Shown one piece after another: positions 1-6,066 of a stretch of 6,066 bases of DNA. The stretch lies in assembly GCA_947254205.1 (NCBI GenBank), contig CAMYCE010000117.1, positions 1 to 6,066 on the forward strand, read 5' to 3'. Source of the stretch: an uncultured Prevotellaceae bacterium (GTDB taxonomy: Bacteria; Bacteroidota; Bacteroidia; Bacteroidales; Muribaculaceae). The translations under genes and the position numbers were made by a program. The notes beneath the pieces were generated by a model. The model was not told the origin of the DNA. It saw only the letters and a program-made list of their open reading frames with translations, and ran no database searches. Position 1 is the first letter of the stretch, and each line of letters begins with the position of its first letter.

Positions 1-2487
1 AATAAACTGAGAGTCATGAGTAATGTTCAAACTATCAACCTGCAACACATTTTGCTGATAGCAAAGAGTGCCTTGCCCAACATTCCAAATCGTGTCGTTG
101 ACGGCAACTTGCGAGGGGTTGATGTCGACTTGTGCTTTCACCCCGCCATTGTCGGCACGAGTGAGCAAGGTGGAAGTGTTCACACTGCCATGATAGTCGT
201 GTTCACGGTTATATTTCCAATCAAAATGGGCGTCGATGCGATTATTGGCACCAAGAGCATTGAGCTGTAGTGCAATTTTTCCAGTCTTTGACGGGTAGAG
301 AGCACCCGCATGCAACTGCAATTGCGACTCGGCATCATAAAGGAGCTGAACACCGGCTCCTTCGATAATTTTATTGCCTTGCAACAAATAGGGAGCCGAG
401 ACCATCACATTCATGAAATTTTCGGGAACATCAACTTCTCCCGATACTGTGGTTTTATAGAGCAGCTTAAAGGGAAGCTTCACAAAGTTGTCAATAGCAT
501 TTGAAGGCTCGACTGTGAGGTTGAACTTGAAACTATTGGACGATCGATGACCTGCATATTTGGCAAAAGCCCCAAACAAGTCGGGAAATACTTGCGAAAG
601 CATGCCCTTGACCGAGGGAACCAATGTTGTGAAATCAAACTCACCTTCGAGCCAGCCTCGGGCAAAATCGGAAGTAACCTCCAATCGCTGTGGCACCGAT
701 GAGTTGTGGGCAATCACATTCAAGCCCTTGAGGTGATAGTTCTTGTTGTTGGGCGCGTCATACACCACATCATAAACGTTGAGACTGCCAGTGGCATTGT
801 CAAACTTATTGCCCACAAAGGCCGCTTTCATCTTTAGCGACACGGTGTTGTTATTGCCCTTCAACAACTTCATGCGCGACAAGTTGACTTGCCGGACAAC
901 AAGGTCAATATTCACGCGCGAGTCGATGCCTGCAAGCAACACATTTCCTTCGGCATCAAGCTTGCCATTCGGGTCATTGACCCGAAGCCTGCCTGCAATA
1001 GAATTGGGCAAGCATTTAATATCGGCAACAACATCTTGATAGCGATAGCCTTTGAAGTCAACAAAGGGAATTGTGCCATTCAGTTTTCCGTTCACCAGCT
1101 TTTTACCACGCAACGAGGCAGTGAATTGAGCACTCAGAGCCACATCACCCAGCAATTGCGCTTGATTGAGCAGACGGCCTATTGAAAAACTTGGCGTATT
1201 CACATTTCCTCCAAAATCAAGCCCACCTTGCGCCTTGTTAAGAAATCCTTGCCGAATGTTCACGTTGCCCAAAGAAGTCATGATGTTGCCATCAAATTTA
1301 ATGCCACGTTGCGATCCCACCAAAGCCCCTCCAACACTCACATCGCCACACAATGCCAAGATGCGCTTCACATCGGGCTTGAGATGTGCCAACTCTCCCG
1401 TGATAGTGGCTATATTGGTAGCAGTTGCGTGTAGTTTCAAGTGAGGAAAATCAAACGAAAGCTTGGACACATCGTTCACATTATATAATGTGCCATTGGC
1501 ATTTAAACCAATCGATTGGCTTGCCGACATTAATTTCAAATGCCCAATGTGCAACACTCTTGGGGTGCCATGCACAACGGCAGAAATCAAAAAAGGACTT
1601 TTGAATTGAGCTAACTTGGGTAGAAAACAACTCAAGTCGGAAGGTGTGACATGGTTGTTGCTAAGCGACACATTGATGGGTTGTGCCTTTAGAGCCTTCA
1701 CTATATTTTTCAAGGAATCATATTGCACGGTCAATTCGTTGGGAGTGAGCACTGTGCCTGGCAACGACAGGTAAAGATTTGATGCACTGGCATGTGTGCT
1801 ATCAACCACTACCGATGCCGAAAAATGCCTCACATCTAAGCCACTGTGTTCTTGAAACGATAACCGCTTCACTTCAACGTGAAAATCATTGTTGGCCAAC
1901 TTGGGCAAGTCAATATCGGCACACAAATTTGATATTTTAATGTGATTGGCATCAAACTTTGCCAAACGGGGCAACGCAAGCACATCATAGCTGAGCTCGC
2001 TCTTCCTGATAATGATATTGTGAATCGACAAATCAAACTTGCTGGGGGGCTTATTGTCCTTGGGCTTGAAAGCATCGATGATGAATTGCACATTGGTGGG
2101 ACTATCTTGGCTTGCACGAGTCACATGGCCATGTAGTCCTATAATTTCACCATAGGAGAACACCAACCGGCGATTGGAAATTAAATCCGAAATGCTAATG
2201 CCTGCAGCAAGTTTATCGATGGTGATGAGTGGCTGTTTTTGCTGGTCGGGAATATCTACGTCATAGAGAATGAGCTGGTTGAAAGGACGAATTGAAATAT
2301 CGCCAATCTTGACATCGGTTTTAAGAAAAGTAGTGAGTTCGCGCTCCCCTATCTCCTTTACCTTGTGTTGCACTGCAGGAATGTTGAGCAAGACATACAA
2401 CAAGGCATACGCCCCCACCACAATCACAATAGATGTAACCAAAATGGTGCGCACCAAGTTATAGCTATGCCTAACAACTGCATTCAT
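1..2487 (-). CDS. tamB: TamB-like translocation/assembly module protein (AsmA-like superfamily), C-terminus cut by window edge
   Basis: This frame is open for 829 codons from ATG 2487 to base 1 with no stop, so the 3' end lies outside the window. The protein begins with a short basic/polar segment and one hydrophobic anchor at about residues 14-34. A long, beta-rich, low-cysteine stretch follows, as in AsmA/TamB proteins, which span the periplasm as a lipid-binding beta-taco. Family-like landmarks are TDVKIGDISIRPFNQL (residues 57-72), a Lys/Pro linker at 141-150, FKGYRYQDV followed by RVNDPNG at about 478-508, and NDTIWNV at 797-803, typical of Bacteroidota members near the transition to the C-terminal part. 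Such proteins usually exceed 1,400 residues, so the conserved C-terminal TamB (DUF490) domain should lie beyond the window. The start is fixed by the upstream in-frame stop of nadE, with no other Met between. The known role of the family is outer-membrane biogenesis or phospholipid transport. The partner is not visible here, so the exact function is inferred. Confidence 0.85.
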   Translation of the reverse strand, partial: MNAVVRHSYNLVRTILVTSIVIVVGAYALLYVLLNIPAVQHKVKEIGERELTTFLKTDVKIGDISIRPFNQLILYDVDIPDQQKQPLITIDKLAAGISISDLISNRRLVFSYGEIIGLHGHVTRASQDSPTNVQFIIDAFKPKDNKPPSKFDLSIHNIIIRKSELSYDVLALPRLAKFDANHIKISNLCADIDLPKLANNDFHVEVKRLSFQEHSGLDVRHFSASVVVDSTHASASNLYLSLPGTVLTPNELTVQYDSLKNIVKALKAQPINVSLSNNHVTPSDLSCFLPKLAQFKSPFLISAVVHGTPRVLHIGHLKLMSASQSIGLNANGTLYNVNDVSKLSFDFPHLKLHATATNIATITGELAHLKPDVKRILALCGDVSVGGALVGSQRGIKFDGNIMTSLGNVNIRQGFLNKAQGGLDFGGNVNTPSFSIGRLLNQAQLLGDVALSAQFTASLRGKKLVNGKLNGTIPFVDFKGYRYQDVVADIKCLPNSIAGRLRVNDPNGKLDAEGNVLLAGIDSRVNIDLVVRQVNLSRMKLLKGNNNTVSLKMKAAFVGNKFDNATGSLNVYDVVYDAPNNKNYHLKGLNVIAHNSSVPQRLEVTSDFARGWLEGEFDFTTLVPSVKGMLSQVFPDLFGAFAKYAGHRSSNSFKFNLTVEPSNAIDNFVKLPFKLLYKTTVSGEVDVPENFMNVMVSAPYLLQGNKIIEGAGVQLLYDAESQLQLHAGALYPSKTGKIALQLNALGANNRIDAHFDWKYNREHDYHGSVNTSTLLTRADNGGVKAQVDINPSQVAVNDTIWNVGQGTLCYQQNVLQVDSLNITHDSQFI

Positions 2488-2499
2488 TGCCCTATAAAC

Positions 2500-4467
2500 C
2501 TATAGAGGTAATTCATCACATTCCTTAACCCACATTGCTGCCGACGCATCACTGGGCATGCGCCAATCGCCACGAGGAGAGAGACTGAGTTTGCCCACCT
2601 TAGGCCCATCGGGCAAACATGAGCGCTTGAATTGCTGACTAAAGAAACGCCAAATAAACTTAGTGAGCCATTTTTTGATAGAGGCATTGTCATATCGACC
2701 TGCAAATGCTTGACGAGCAAGCCTATACAGCTTTTTGGGGCCAAAGCCATAGCTCAACATGTGATACAAGAAAAATTCGTGCAACTCATAGGGGCCAATG
2801 AGGTCTTCGGTCTTTTGCTGAATTTGTCCATCGGCAGTTGCAGGAGTAAGCTCTGGAGAAATGGGCGTGTTCACAACATCAAGCAATGTCTCCCTAAGTT
2901 CGTGCTCACGAGATGCCAAAGAATGCTCGGCAAACCACTTAACCAGATGCTGAGCGAGAGTTTTGGTGACACTGCCATTCACATTATACATCGACATGTG
3001 GTCGCCATTATAGGTGGCCCAGCCAAGAGCCAATTCCGACATATCGCCCGTGCCAAGCACCAAGGCATTGACACGATTGGCAAAATCCATGAGAATTTGT
3101 GTGCGCTCACGCGCCTGCCCATTCTCATAGGTCACGTCGTGCACGTTTATATCGTGCTCTATATCTTTAAAATGTTGCTCTACTGCCTTGGTTATAGATA
3201 TTTCTTTAACAGTGATTCCTAAAGCCTTCATCATGTGCAAGGCATTGTTGTGGGTGCGACCTGTCGTGCCAAAACCAGGCATGGTGATGCCATATATATT
3301 CTTTCGGTCAAAACCCAATCGATCAAATGCACGAGTGGCCACAAGCAAAGCAAGCGTGGAGTCTAAACCACCCGAAATGCCAATCACAAGCGCCCCGATG
3401 TGAGTAAAATCAAGCCTGCGCATCAATCCTTCGGTTTGAATTTCAACTATTTCTTGCAATCGCATTGCTTGCTGTGCATCATCGACAGGAACAAAAGGTA
3501 GTGCATTATAATTGCGAAGCAAAGTGGCAGCCTCAAAGTCTATAACAGCGGGCAATTCAATGGCAACATGACGCATCGATCGAGAATGTTGAAAAGCCGA
3601 ATCAGCAAAACTACTTTTAACTCTGCGTTCATGCTCCAAAACCTCAATATCAATGTCGGCACACACAATTTGCTCTTCGATAGAAAAACGATTTGATTGC
3701 TGCAAAACCTCTCCATTATCGGCAATAATGGCATTGCCTGCAAAAACAATATCGGTTGTCGACTCCCCATAGCCCGATGAAGCATACACATAAGCCAAAT
3801 TGCATTGTCGCGACTGGTGCTTAATAATTTGCAACAGCTCTTGATGCTTGCCAACCAACTCATTAGATGCCGACAGGTTAACCACCACATTAGCTCCCTG
3901 CAAAGCATAAACAGAGCTTGGCGGAATGGGAACCCACAGGTCTTCACACAACTCGGCAGCAATCTTAACCGAGCCAGAGTCAAAAATCAAGTCAGTGCCC
4001 AATGGCACCTTTTCACCATTCACGCACATTTCACTCCCGTGAGGCACATGACAGCCACTTGAAAACCAACGCTTCTCATAAAATTCACTATAGTTAGGAA
4101 TATACGATTTTGGAACAACTCCCAAAATTTTGCCATGTTGCAAAGCCACAGCACAATTCAGCAATTGTGCACCATGTTGCAAAGGCGCACCCACAAATAC
4201 GAGCATATGAGAGTTGGCGGTAGCTATTCTTAATGCATCTAACCCCCACTCAGCTTGTTGAAGCAACAAGTCGCTTGCCAACAAGTCATTACAAGAATAT
4301 GCCGTGAGCGATAGTTCGGGAAAAACCAAAATTTGAGCCCCTTCATTCAATGCCTTATTATAACAAGAGATAATTGCCGACACATTAAAATCAACATCAG
4401 CAACATTAACCCGAGGCACAGCCGAAGCTACCCTAATAAATCCATAGTTTAATGGTTGAAATGCCAT
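2500..4467 (-). CDS. nadE: Glutamine-dependent NAD+ synthetase (EC 6.3.5.1)
   Basis: This cytoplasmic enzyme carries out the last step of NAD+ synthesis: ATP-dependent amidation of nicotinate adenine dinucleotide, with ammonia taken from glutamine. The 655-residue product has both expected domains. The N-terminal nitrilase-type glutaminase (about 1-290) shows the catalytic triad Glu51 (in VFPELSLTAYS), Lys120 (in VPKSYIPNYSEFYEKRWF) and Cys174 (in AAELCEDLWVP). The C-terminal synthetase domain has the ATP-pyrophosphatase P-loop SGGLDS at 365-370, PGFGTTGRT at 397-405, the QARERTQILMDFAN segment from 451, and GTGDMSELALGWATYNGDHM at 472-491. Length matches the long, two-domain family form, so it should use glutamine directly rather than free ammonia. 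ATG 4467 is the only start after the in-frame stop at 4480-4482. There is no Shine-Dalgarno sequence, as is common in Bacteroidota. It is the first gene of a probable nadE-tamB transcript and is divergent from fbp. All key residues are present. Confidence 0.97.
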   Translation of the reverse strand: MAFQPLNYGFIRVASAVPRVNVADVDFNVSAIISCYNKALNEGAQILVFPELSLTAYSCNDLLASDLLLQQAEWGLDALRIATANSHMLVFVGAPLQHGAQLLNCAVALQHGKILGVVPKSYIPNYSEFYEKRWFSSGCHVPHGSEMCVNGEKVPLGTDLIFDSGSVKIAAELCEDLWVPIPPSSVYALQGANVVVNLSASNELVGKHQELLQIIKHQSRQCNLAYVYASSGYGESTTDIVFAGNAIIADNGEVLQQSNRFSIEEQIVCADIDIEVLEHERRVKSSFADSAFQHSRSMRHVAIELPAVIDFEAATLLRNYNALPFVPVDDAQQAMRLQEIVEIQTEGLMRRLDFTHIGALVIGISGGLDSTLALLVATRAFDRLGFDRKNIYGITMPGFGTTGRTHNNALHMMKALGITVKEISITKAVEQHFKDIEHDINVHDVTYENGQARERTQILMDFANRVNALVLGTGDMSELALGWATYNGDHMSMYNVNGSVTKTLAQHLVKWFAEHSLASREHELRETLLDVVNTPISPELTPATADGQIQQKTEDLIGPYELHEFFLYHMLSYGFGPKKLYRLARQAFAGRYDNASIKKWLTKFIWRFFSQQFKRSCLPDGPKVGKLSLSPRGDWRMPSDASAAMWVKECDELPL

Positions 4468-4488
4468 AAATGATTGCGTTTAGAGCTA

Positions 4489-4505
4489 CAAAATTAGCAA
4501 AAATA
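4489..4505 (-). promoter_or_regulatory. Candidate nadE promoter (two TAnnTTTG -7 elements)
   Basis: Read on the minus strand, TATTTTTG (4505-4498) and TAATTTTG (4496-4489) both match the Bacteroidota sigma-ABfr -7 consensus TAnnTTTG exactly, 9 bases apart. They would start transcription about 18-27 bases before the nadE ATG, giving a very short leader. No good TTTG -33 element sits at the usual 19-21 base spacing; the nearest is ATTG at about 23. The -33 box is often weak in this phylum. Prediction from motif and position only. Confidence 0.5.
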
Positions 4506-4615
4506 GCTGATAATAGAGAATAAAACCACAATTCCTTCGGGGCAACCGCATCAAAATCTTGATTTTTTGATTCTATGGTAAGGAGTAAAATTCTTTTTGT
4601 CAAGTCATAGCATCT

Positions 4616-4644
4616 TTTGTGCTCATTAAATCCATCTACATTTG
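4616..4644 (+). promoter_or_regulatory. Possible distal promoter towards fbp
   Basis: TTTG (4616-4619) and TACATTTG (4637-4644) match the Bacteroidota -33 and -7 elements, but the 17-base spacer is shorter than the usual 19-21. If active, it would give a leader of about 285 bases before the fbp ATG. It could equally be a chance match in AT-rich DNA. Confidence 0.25.
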
Positions 4645-4670
4645 AATAGCTACGGAGGAATTTAAAAGTT

Positions 4671-4696
4671 GCAATTAACAAAAGTTAAGCAATTGC
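4671..4696. repeat. Bulged inverted repeat in the nadE-fbp intergenic region
   Basis: GCAATTAAC (4671-4679) can pair with GTTAA (4684-4688) and TTGC (4693-4696) across an AAAA loop. This gives 9 base pairs interrupted by a four-base bulge (4689-4692). The arms are AT-rich. It lies between the two candidate plus-strand promoters, so it could be an operator or a transcript hairpin, but no function can be assigned. Confidence 0.35.
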
Positions 4697-4726
4697 CGCC
4701 TTAAAAGCCAATGATTATTTATATTG

Positions 4727-4757
4727 CTTGTTTTTGAGCAAAAAATTGATATATTTG
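4727..4757 (+). promoter_or_regulatory. Candidate main fbp promoter
   Basis: CTTG (4727-4730, three of four matches to TTTG) is followed after exactly 19 bases by TATATTTG (4750-4757), a perfect match to the Bacteroidota -7 consensus TAnnTTTG. This is the best-spaced promoter in the intergenic region. Transcription would start near 4761 and give an fbp leader of roughly 170 bases. Confidence 0.55.
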
Positions 4758-4804
4758 CAGTGAAATAGCCGTGAAGGCGCATAAAGTTTCTTTAACAATA
4801 TGGC

Positions 4805-4873
4805 ACAACAGCATGGTTGTTTCTTTCTTATTGGCGTGTTTTCTTAACACATTTTTTCACTAAAAATCAGTGT
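4805..4873 (+). promoter_or_regulatory. Predicted structured part of the fbp leader
   Basis: Three inverted repeats lie here. ACAAC/GTTGT (4805-4809 with 4816-4820) forms a 5-bp stem. GTGTT/AACAC (4836-4840 with 4846-4850, loop TTCTT) forms a 5-bp stem directly followed by A and six Ts. ACACATTTTT (4847-4856) pairs with AAAAAT (4862-4867) and GTGT (4870-4873) around loop TCACT, making 10 bp with a two-base bulge. The second and third share 4847-4850 and cannot form together. The stems are short and AT-rich, so a regulatory role is only a possibility. Confidence 0.25.
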
Positions 4874-4932
4874 CTTTTGAAACATGTTGTGAGTTGTTAT
4901 ACTGTTAATAAAAACCAATTCAAAGTTATATC

Positions 4933-6066
4933 ATGAATAAGTCAAAACTTGAAAAAGGAAACCGCGACTTAAAGTATTTAACGCTGCTTTCGCGCAATTT
5001 TCCTAACATTGCAACTGCCAGCACCGAGATTATCAATCTTGAGGCAATTTTAAACTTGCCCAAGGGCACGGAGCACTTTCTTGCCGATTTGCATGGAGAA
5101 TATGAGGCGTTTCAACATGTGTTGCGCAATGCTTCGGGTACCATTAAACGTAAAGTAAAAGAAAACTTTAGCGACACACTTAGCCTGAAAGAGCAAAAGG
5201 ACTTGTGCACGCTCATCTATTATCCCGAGCTCAAATTGGAACTTGTGAAGTCAAACATAGATGATAATACCGAGCAAGAAGACTGGTATTTTATCACAAT
5301 CAACAGGCTCGTGAAGGTGTGTCGTGATGTGTCGTCAAAATATACACGCTCCAAAGTGCATAAGGCACTACCCAAAGATTTCTCTTATATTATTCAAGAG
5401 TTGCTGCACGAAACTTCGAGCGACCCCAACAAGCAGGCCTATGTTGATGTAGTGGTGCGCACGATTATCTCCACAGGCAGGGCCGACGATTTCATTGTGG
5501 CGTTGAGCTATCTCATTCAGCAACTCACCATCGATGTGTTGCACATTTTGGGCGATGTGTATGACCGCGGACCGAGCCCCGACAAAATCATGGATATATT
5601 GTGCAACTACCACAATCTCGACATTCAATGGGGCAATCACGATATATTGTGGATGGGAGCTGCGAGTGGCAACGATTGTAGCATTGCCAATGTGATACGC
5701 ATTGCATTGCGCTATGGCAATCAAAGTGTGCTTGAAGATGGCTATGGCATTAATTTGTTGCCATTGGCTACTTTTGCAATCGACCACTACAGCGATGACA
5801 AGTGCACACAGTTTTTGCCCAAAGATGGAAGTGCCAAAGACCCCGAAAGAGCTCGCACTGCCCTCTTGATTGCTCAAATGCACAAGGCCATAAGCATCAT
5901 TCAATTCAAGCTTGAGGCCGAGACCATCAGGCGACACCCCGACTTTGAAATGAACGACCGCCTCTTGCTCGATAAAATTGATTTTGAGAAAAAGGTGATC
6001 ACTATCGATGGCAAGCAGTATGAGCTCACCGACACCAATTTCCCCACTATCTATCCAAGCGATCCT
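4933..6066 (+). CDS. fbp: Class III fructose-1,6-bisphosphatase (EC 3.1.3.11), N-terminal part, cut by window edge
   Basis: FBPase hydrolyses fructose-1,6-bisphosphate to fructose-6-phosphate in the cytoplasm, the committed step of gluconeogenesis. The visible 378 codons carry the calcineurin-type metallophosphatase motifs of the class III family found in Firmicutes and Bacteroidota: ADLHGEYEAF with Asp52/His54, LGDVYDRGP with Asp208 and Asp211-Arg212, and WGNHD with Asn235-His236-Asp237. These should bind the divalent metals. The roughly 150-residue spacing between the first two motifs is the helical insertion characteristic of this class. The opening STEIINLEAILNLPKGTEHF (residues 30-49) is strongly family-like. 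Full-length members are about 640-670 residues, so the C-terminal 40% lies off the right edge. ATG 4933 is the first start after the in-frame stop at 4909-4911. There is no Shine-Dalgarno sequence; the start context is AT-rich. The gene is divergent from nadE and has its own candidate promoter. Confidence 0.95.
   Translation, partial: MNKSKLEKGNRDLKYLTLLSRNFPNIATASTEIINLEAILNLPKGTEHFLADLHGEYEAFQHVLRNASGTIKRKVKENFSDTLSLKEQKDLCTLIYYPELKLELVKSNIDDNTEQEDWYFITINRLVKVCRDVSSKYTRSKVHKALPKDFSYIIQELLHETSSDPNKQAYVDVVVRTIISTGRADDFIVALSYLIQQLTIDVLHILGDVYDRGPSPDKIMDILCNYHNLDIQWGNHDILWMGAASGNDCSIANVIRIALRYGNQSVLEDGYGINLLPLATFAIDHYSDDKCTQFLPKDGSAKDPERARTALLIAQMHKAISIIQFKLEAETIRRHPDFEMNDRLLLDKIDFEKKVITIDGKQYELTDTNFPTIYPSDP

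Larger units (their letters stand above)
4468..4932. other. Divergent intergenic region between nadE and fbp
   Basis: This 465-base AT-rich stretch separates the divergent nadE and fbp genes. I find no convincing protein gene or tRNA in it. It contains TAnnTTTG-type promoter elements facing both ways, a bulged inverted repeat at 4671-4696, and several short stem-loops between the predicted fbp transcription start and the fbp ATG. An 82-codon minus-strand frame (4433-4681) covers the nadE-proximal half. I rejected it because it overlaps the nadE start and contains the predicted nadE promoter. Confidence 0.8.

Noticed and set aside
16..2464. Several plus- and minus-strand frames of 60-100 codons across the tamB-like gene.
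   Set aside because: The minus-strand frame from 2487 is continuous across the region with family-like features, so the others are shadows.
2632..3222. A 196-codon plus-strand frame opposite nadE.
   Set aside because: It lies wholly antisense to conserved NadE synthetase-domain sequence. The translation has no recognisable domain and looks like a complement-strand shadow.
3540..3983. A 147-codon minus-strand frame within nadE, rich in Leu, Arg and Cys.
   Set aside because: It is an out-of-frame reading of the nadE glutaminase region, whose correct frame carries the catalytic residues.
4433..4681. An 82-codon minus-strand frame with a hydrophobic C-terminal stretch, overlapping the nadE start by 35 bases.
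   Set aside because: It resembles no family I recognise, its composition is that of AT-rich spacer, it overlaps the well-supported nadE N-terminus in another frame, and it contains the predicted nadE promoter.
4653..4702. GGAGGAA followed by a TTG start and an 11-codon frame, considered as a leader peptide.
   Set aside because: Bacteroidota rarely rely on Shine-Dalgarno sequences, the start is a weak TTG, the frame is very short, and it lies upstream of the better fbp promoter. Most likely chance.
4724..4741. Inverted repeat TTGCT/AGCAA around a T-rich loop, considered as a terminator or operator.
   Set aside because: It has only five base pairs, overlaps the predicted fbp -33 element, and no transcript needs to end there on either strand.
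5368..5937. A 189-codon minus-strand frame opposite fbp.
   Set aside because: It is antisense to the FBPase metal-binding motifs. Its Val/Ile/Ala-rich translation is what the complement of this codon usage produces, and no independent motif is visible.

Overview
The window looks like an ordinary housekeeping segment of a Bacteroidales (Bacteroidota) chromosome. I infer this from three things: a TamB-like protein of the Bacteroidota type, a class III fructose-1,6-bisphosphatase that closely follows the Bacteroides/Prevotella pattern near its N-terminus, and Bacteroidota-style promoter elements (TAnnTTTG) with AT-rich start regions lacking Shine-Dalgarno sequences. I cannot name the genus; Muribaculaceae or Prevotellaceae would fit.

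Layout. Positions 1-2487 (minus strand) hold the N-terminal 829 codons of a large TamB/AsmA-like envelope protein whose C-terminus lies off the left edge. Positions 2500-4467 (minus) hold a complete glutamine-dependent NAD+ synthetase (nadE, 655 aa). nadE lies just upstream of the tamB-like gene, with a 12-base gap and in the same reading frame, so the two are probably co-transcribed. Positions 4468-4932 are a 465-base AT-rich divergent intergenic region with candidate promoters in both directions and several small inverted repeats. Positions 4933-6066 (plus) hold the first 378 codons of class III fructose-1,6-bisphosphatase (fbp), which runs off the right edge.

The genes do not form one pathway. 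NadE makes NAD+ in the cytoplasm, the TamB-like protein is an inner-membrane-anchored periplasmic protein of outer-membrane biogenesis or lipid transport, and FBPase serves gluconeogenesis. All three reading frames were followed by hand and are intact, with no frameshift or internal stop. I see no mobile element, CRISPR array, tRNA or rRNA, and no convincing novel system. The most notable non-coding signal is a pair of mutually exclusive hairpins in the predicted fbp leader, which loosely resembles an attenuator but is weak.
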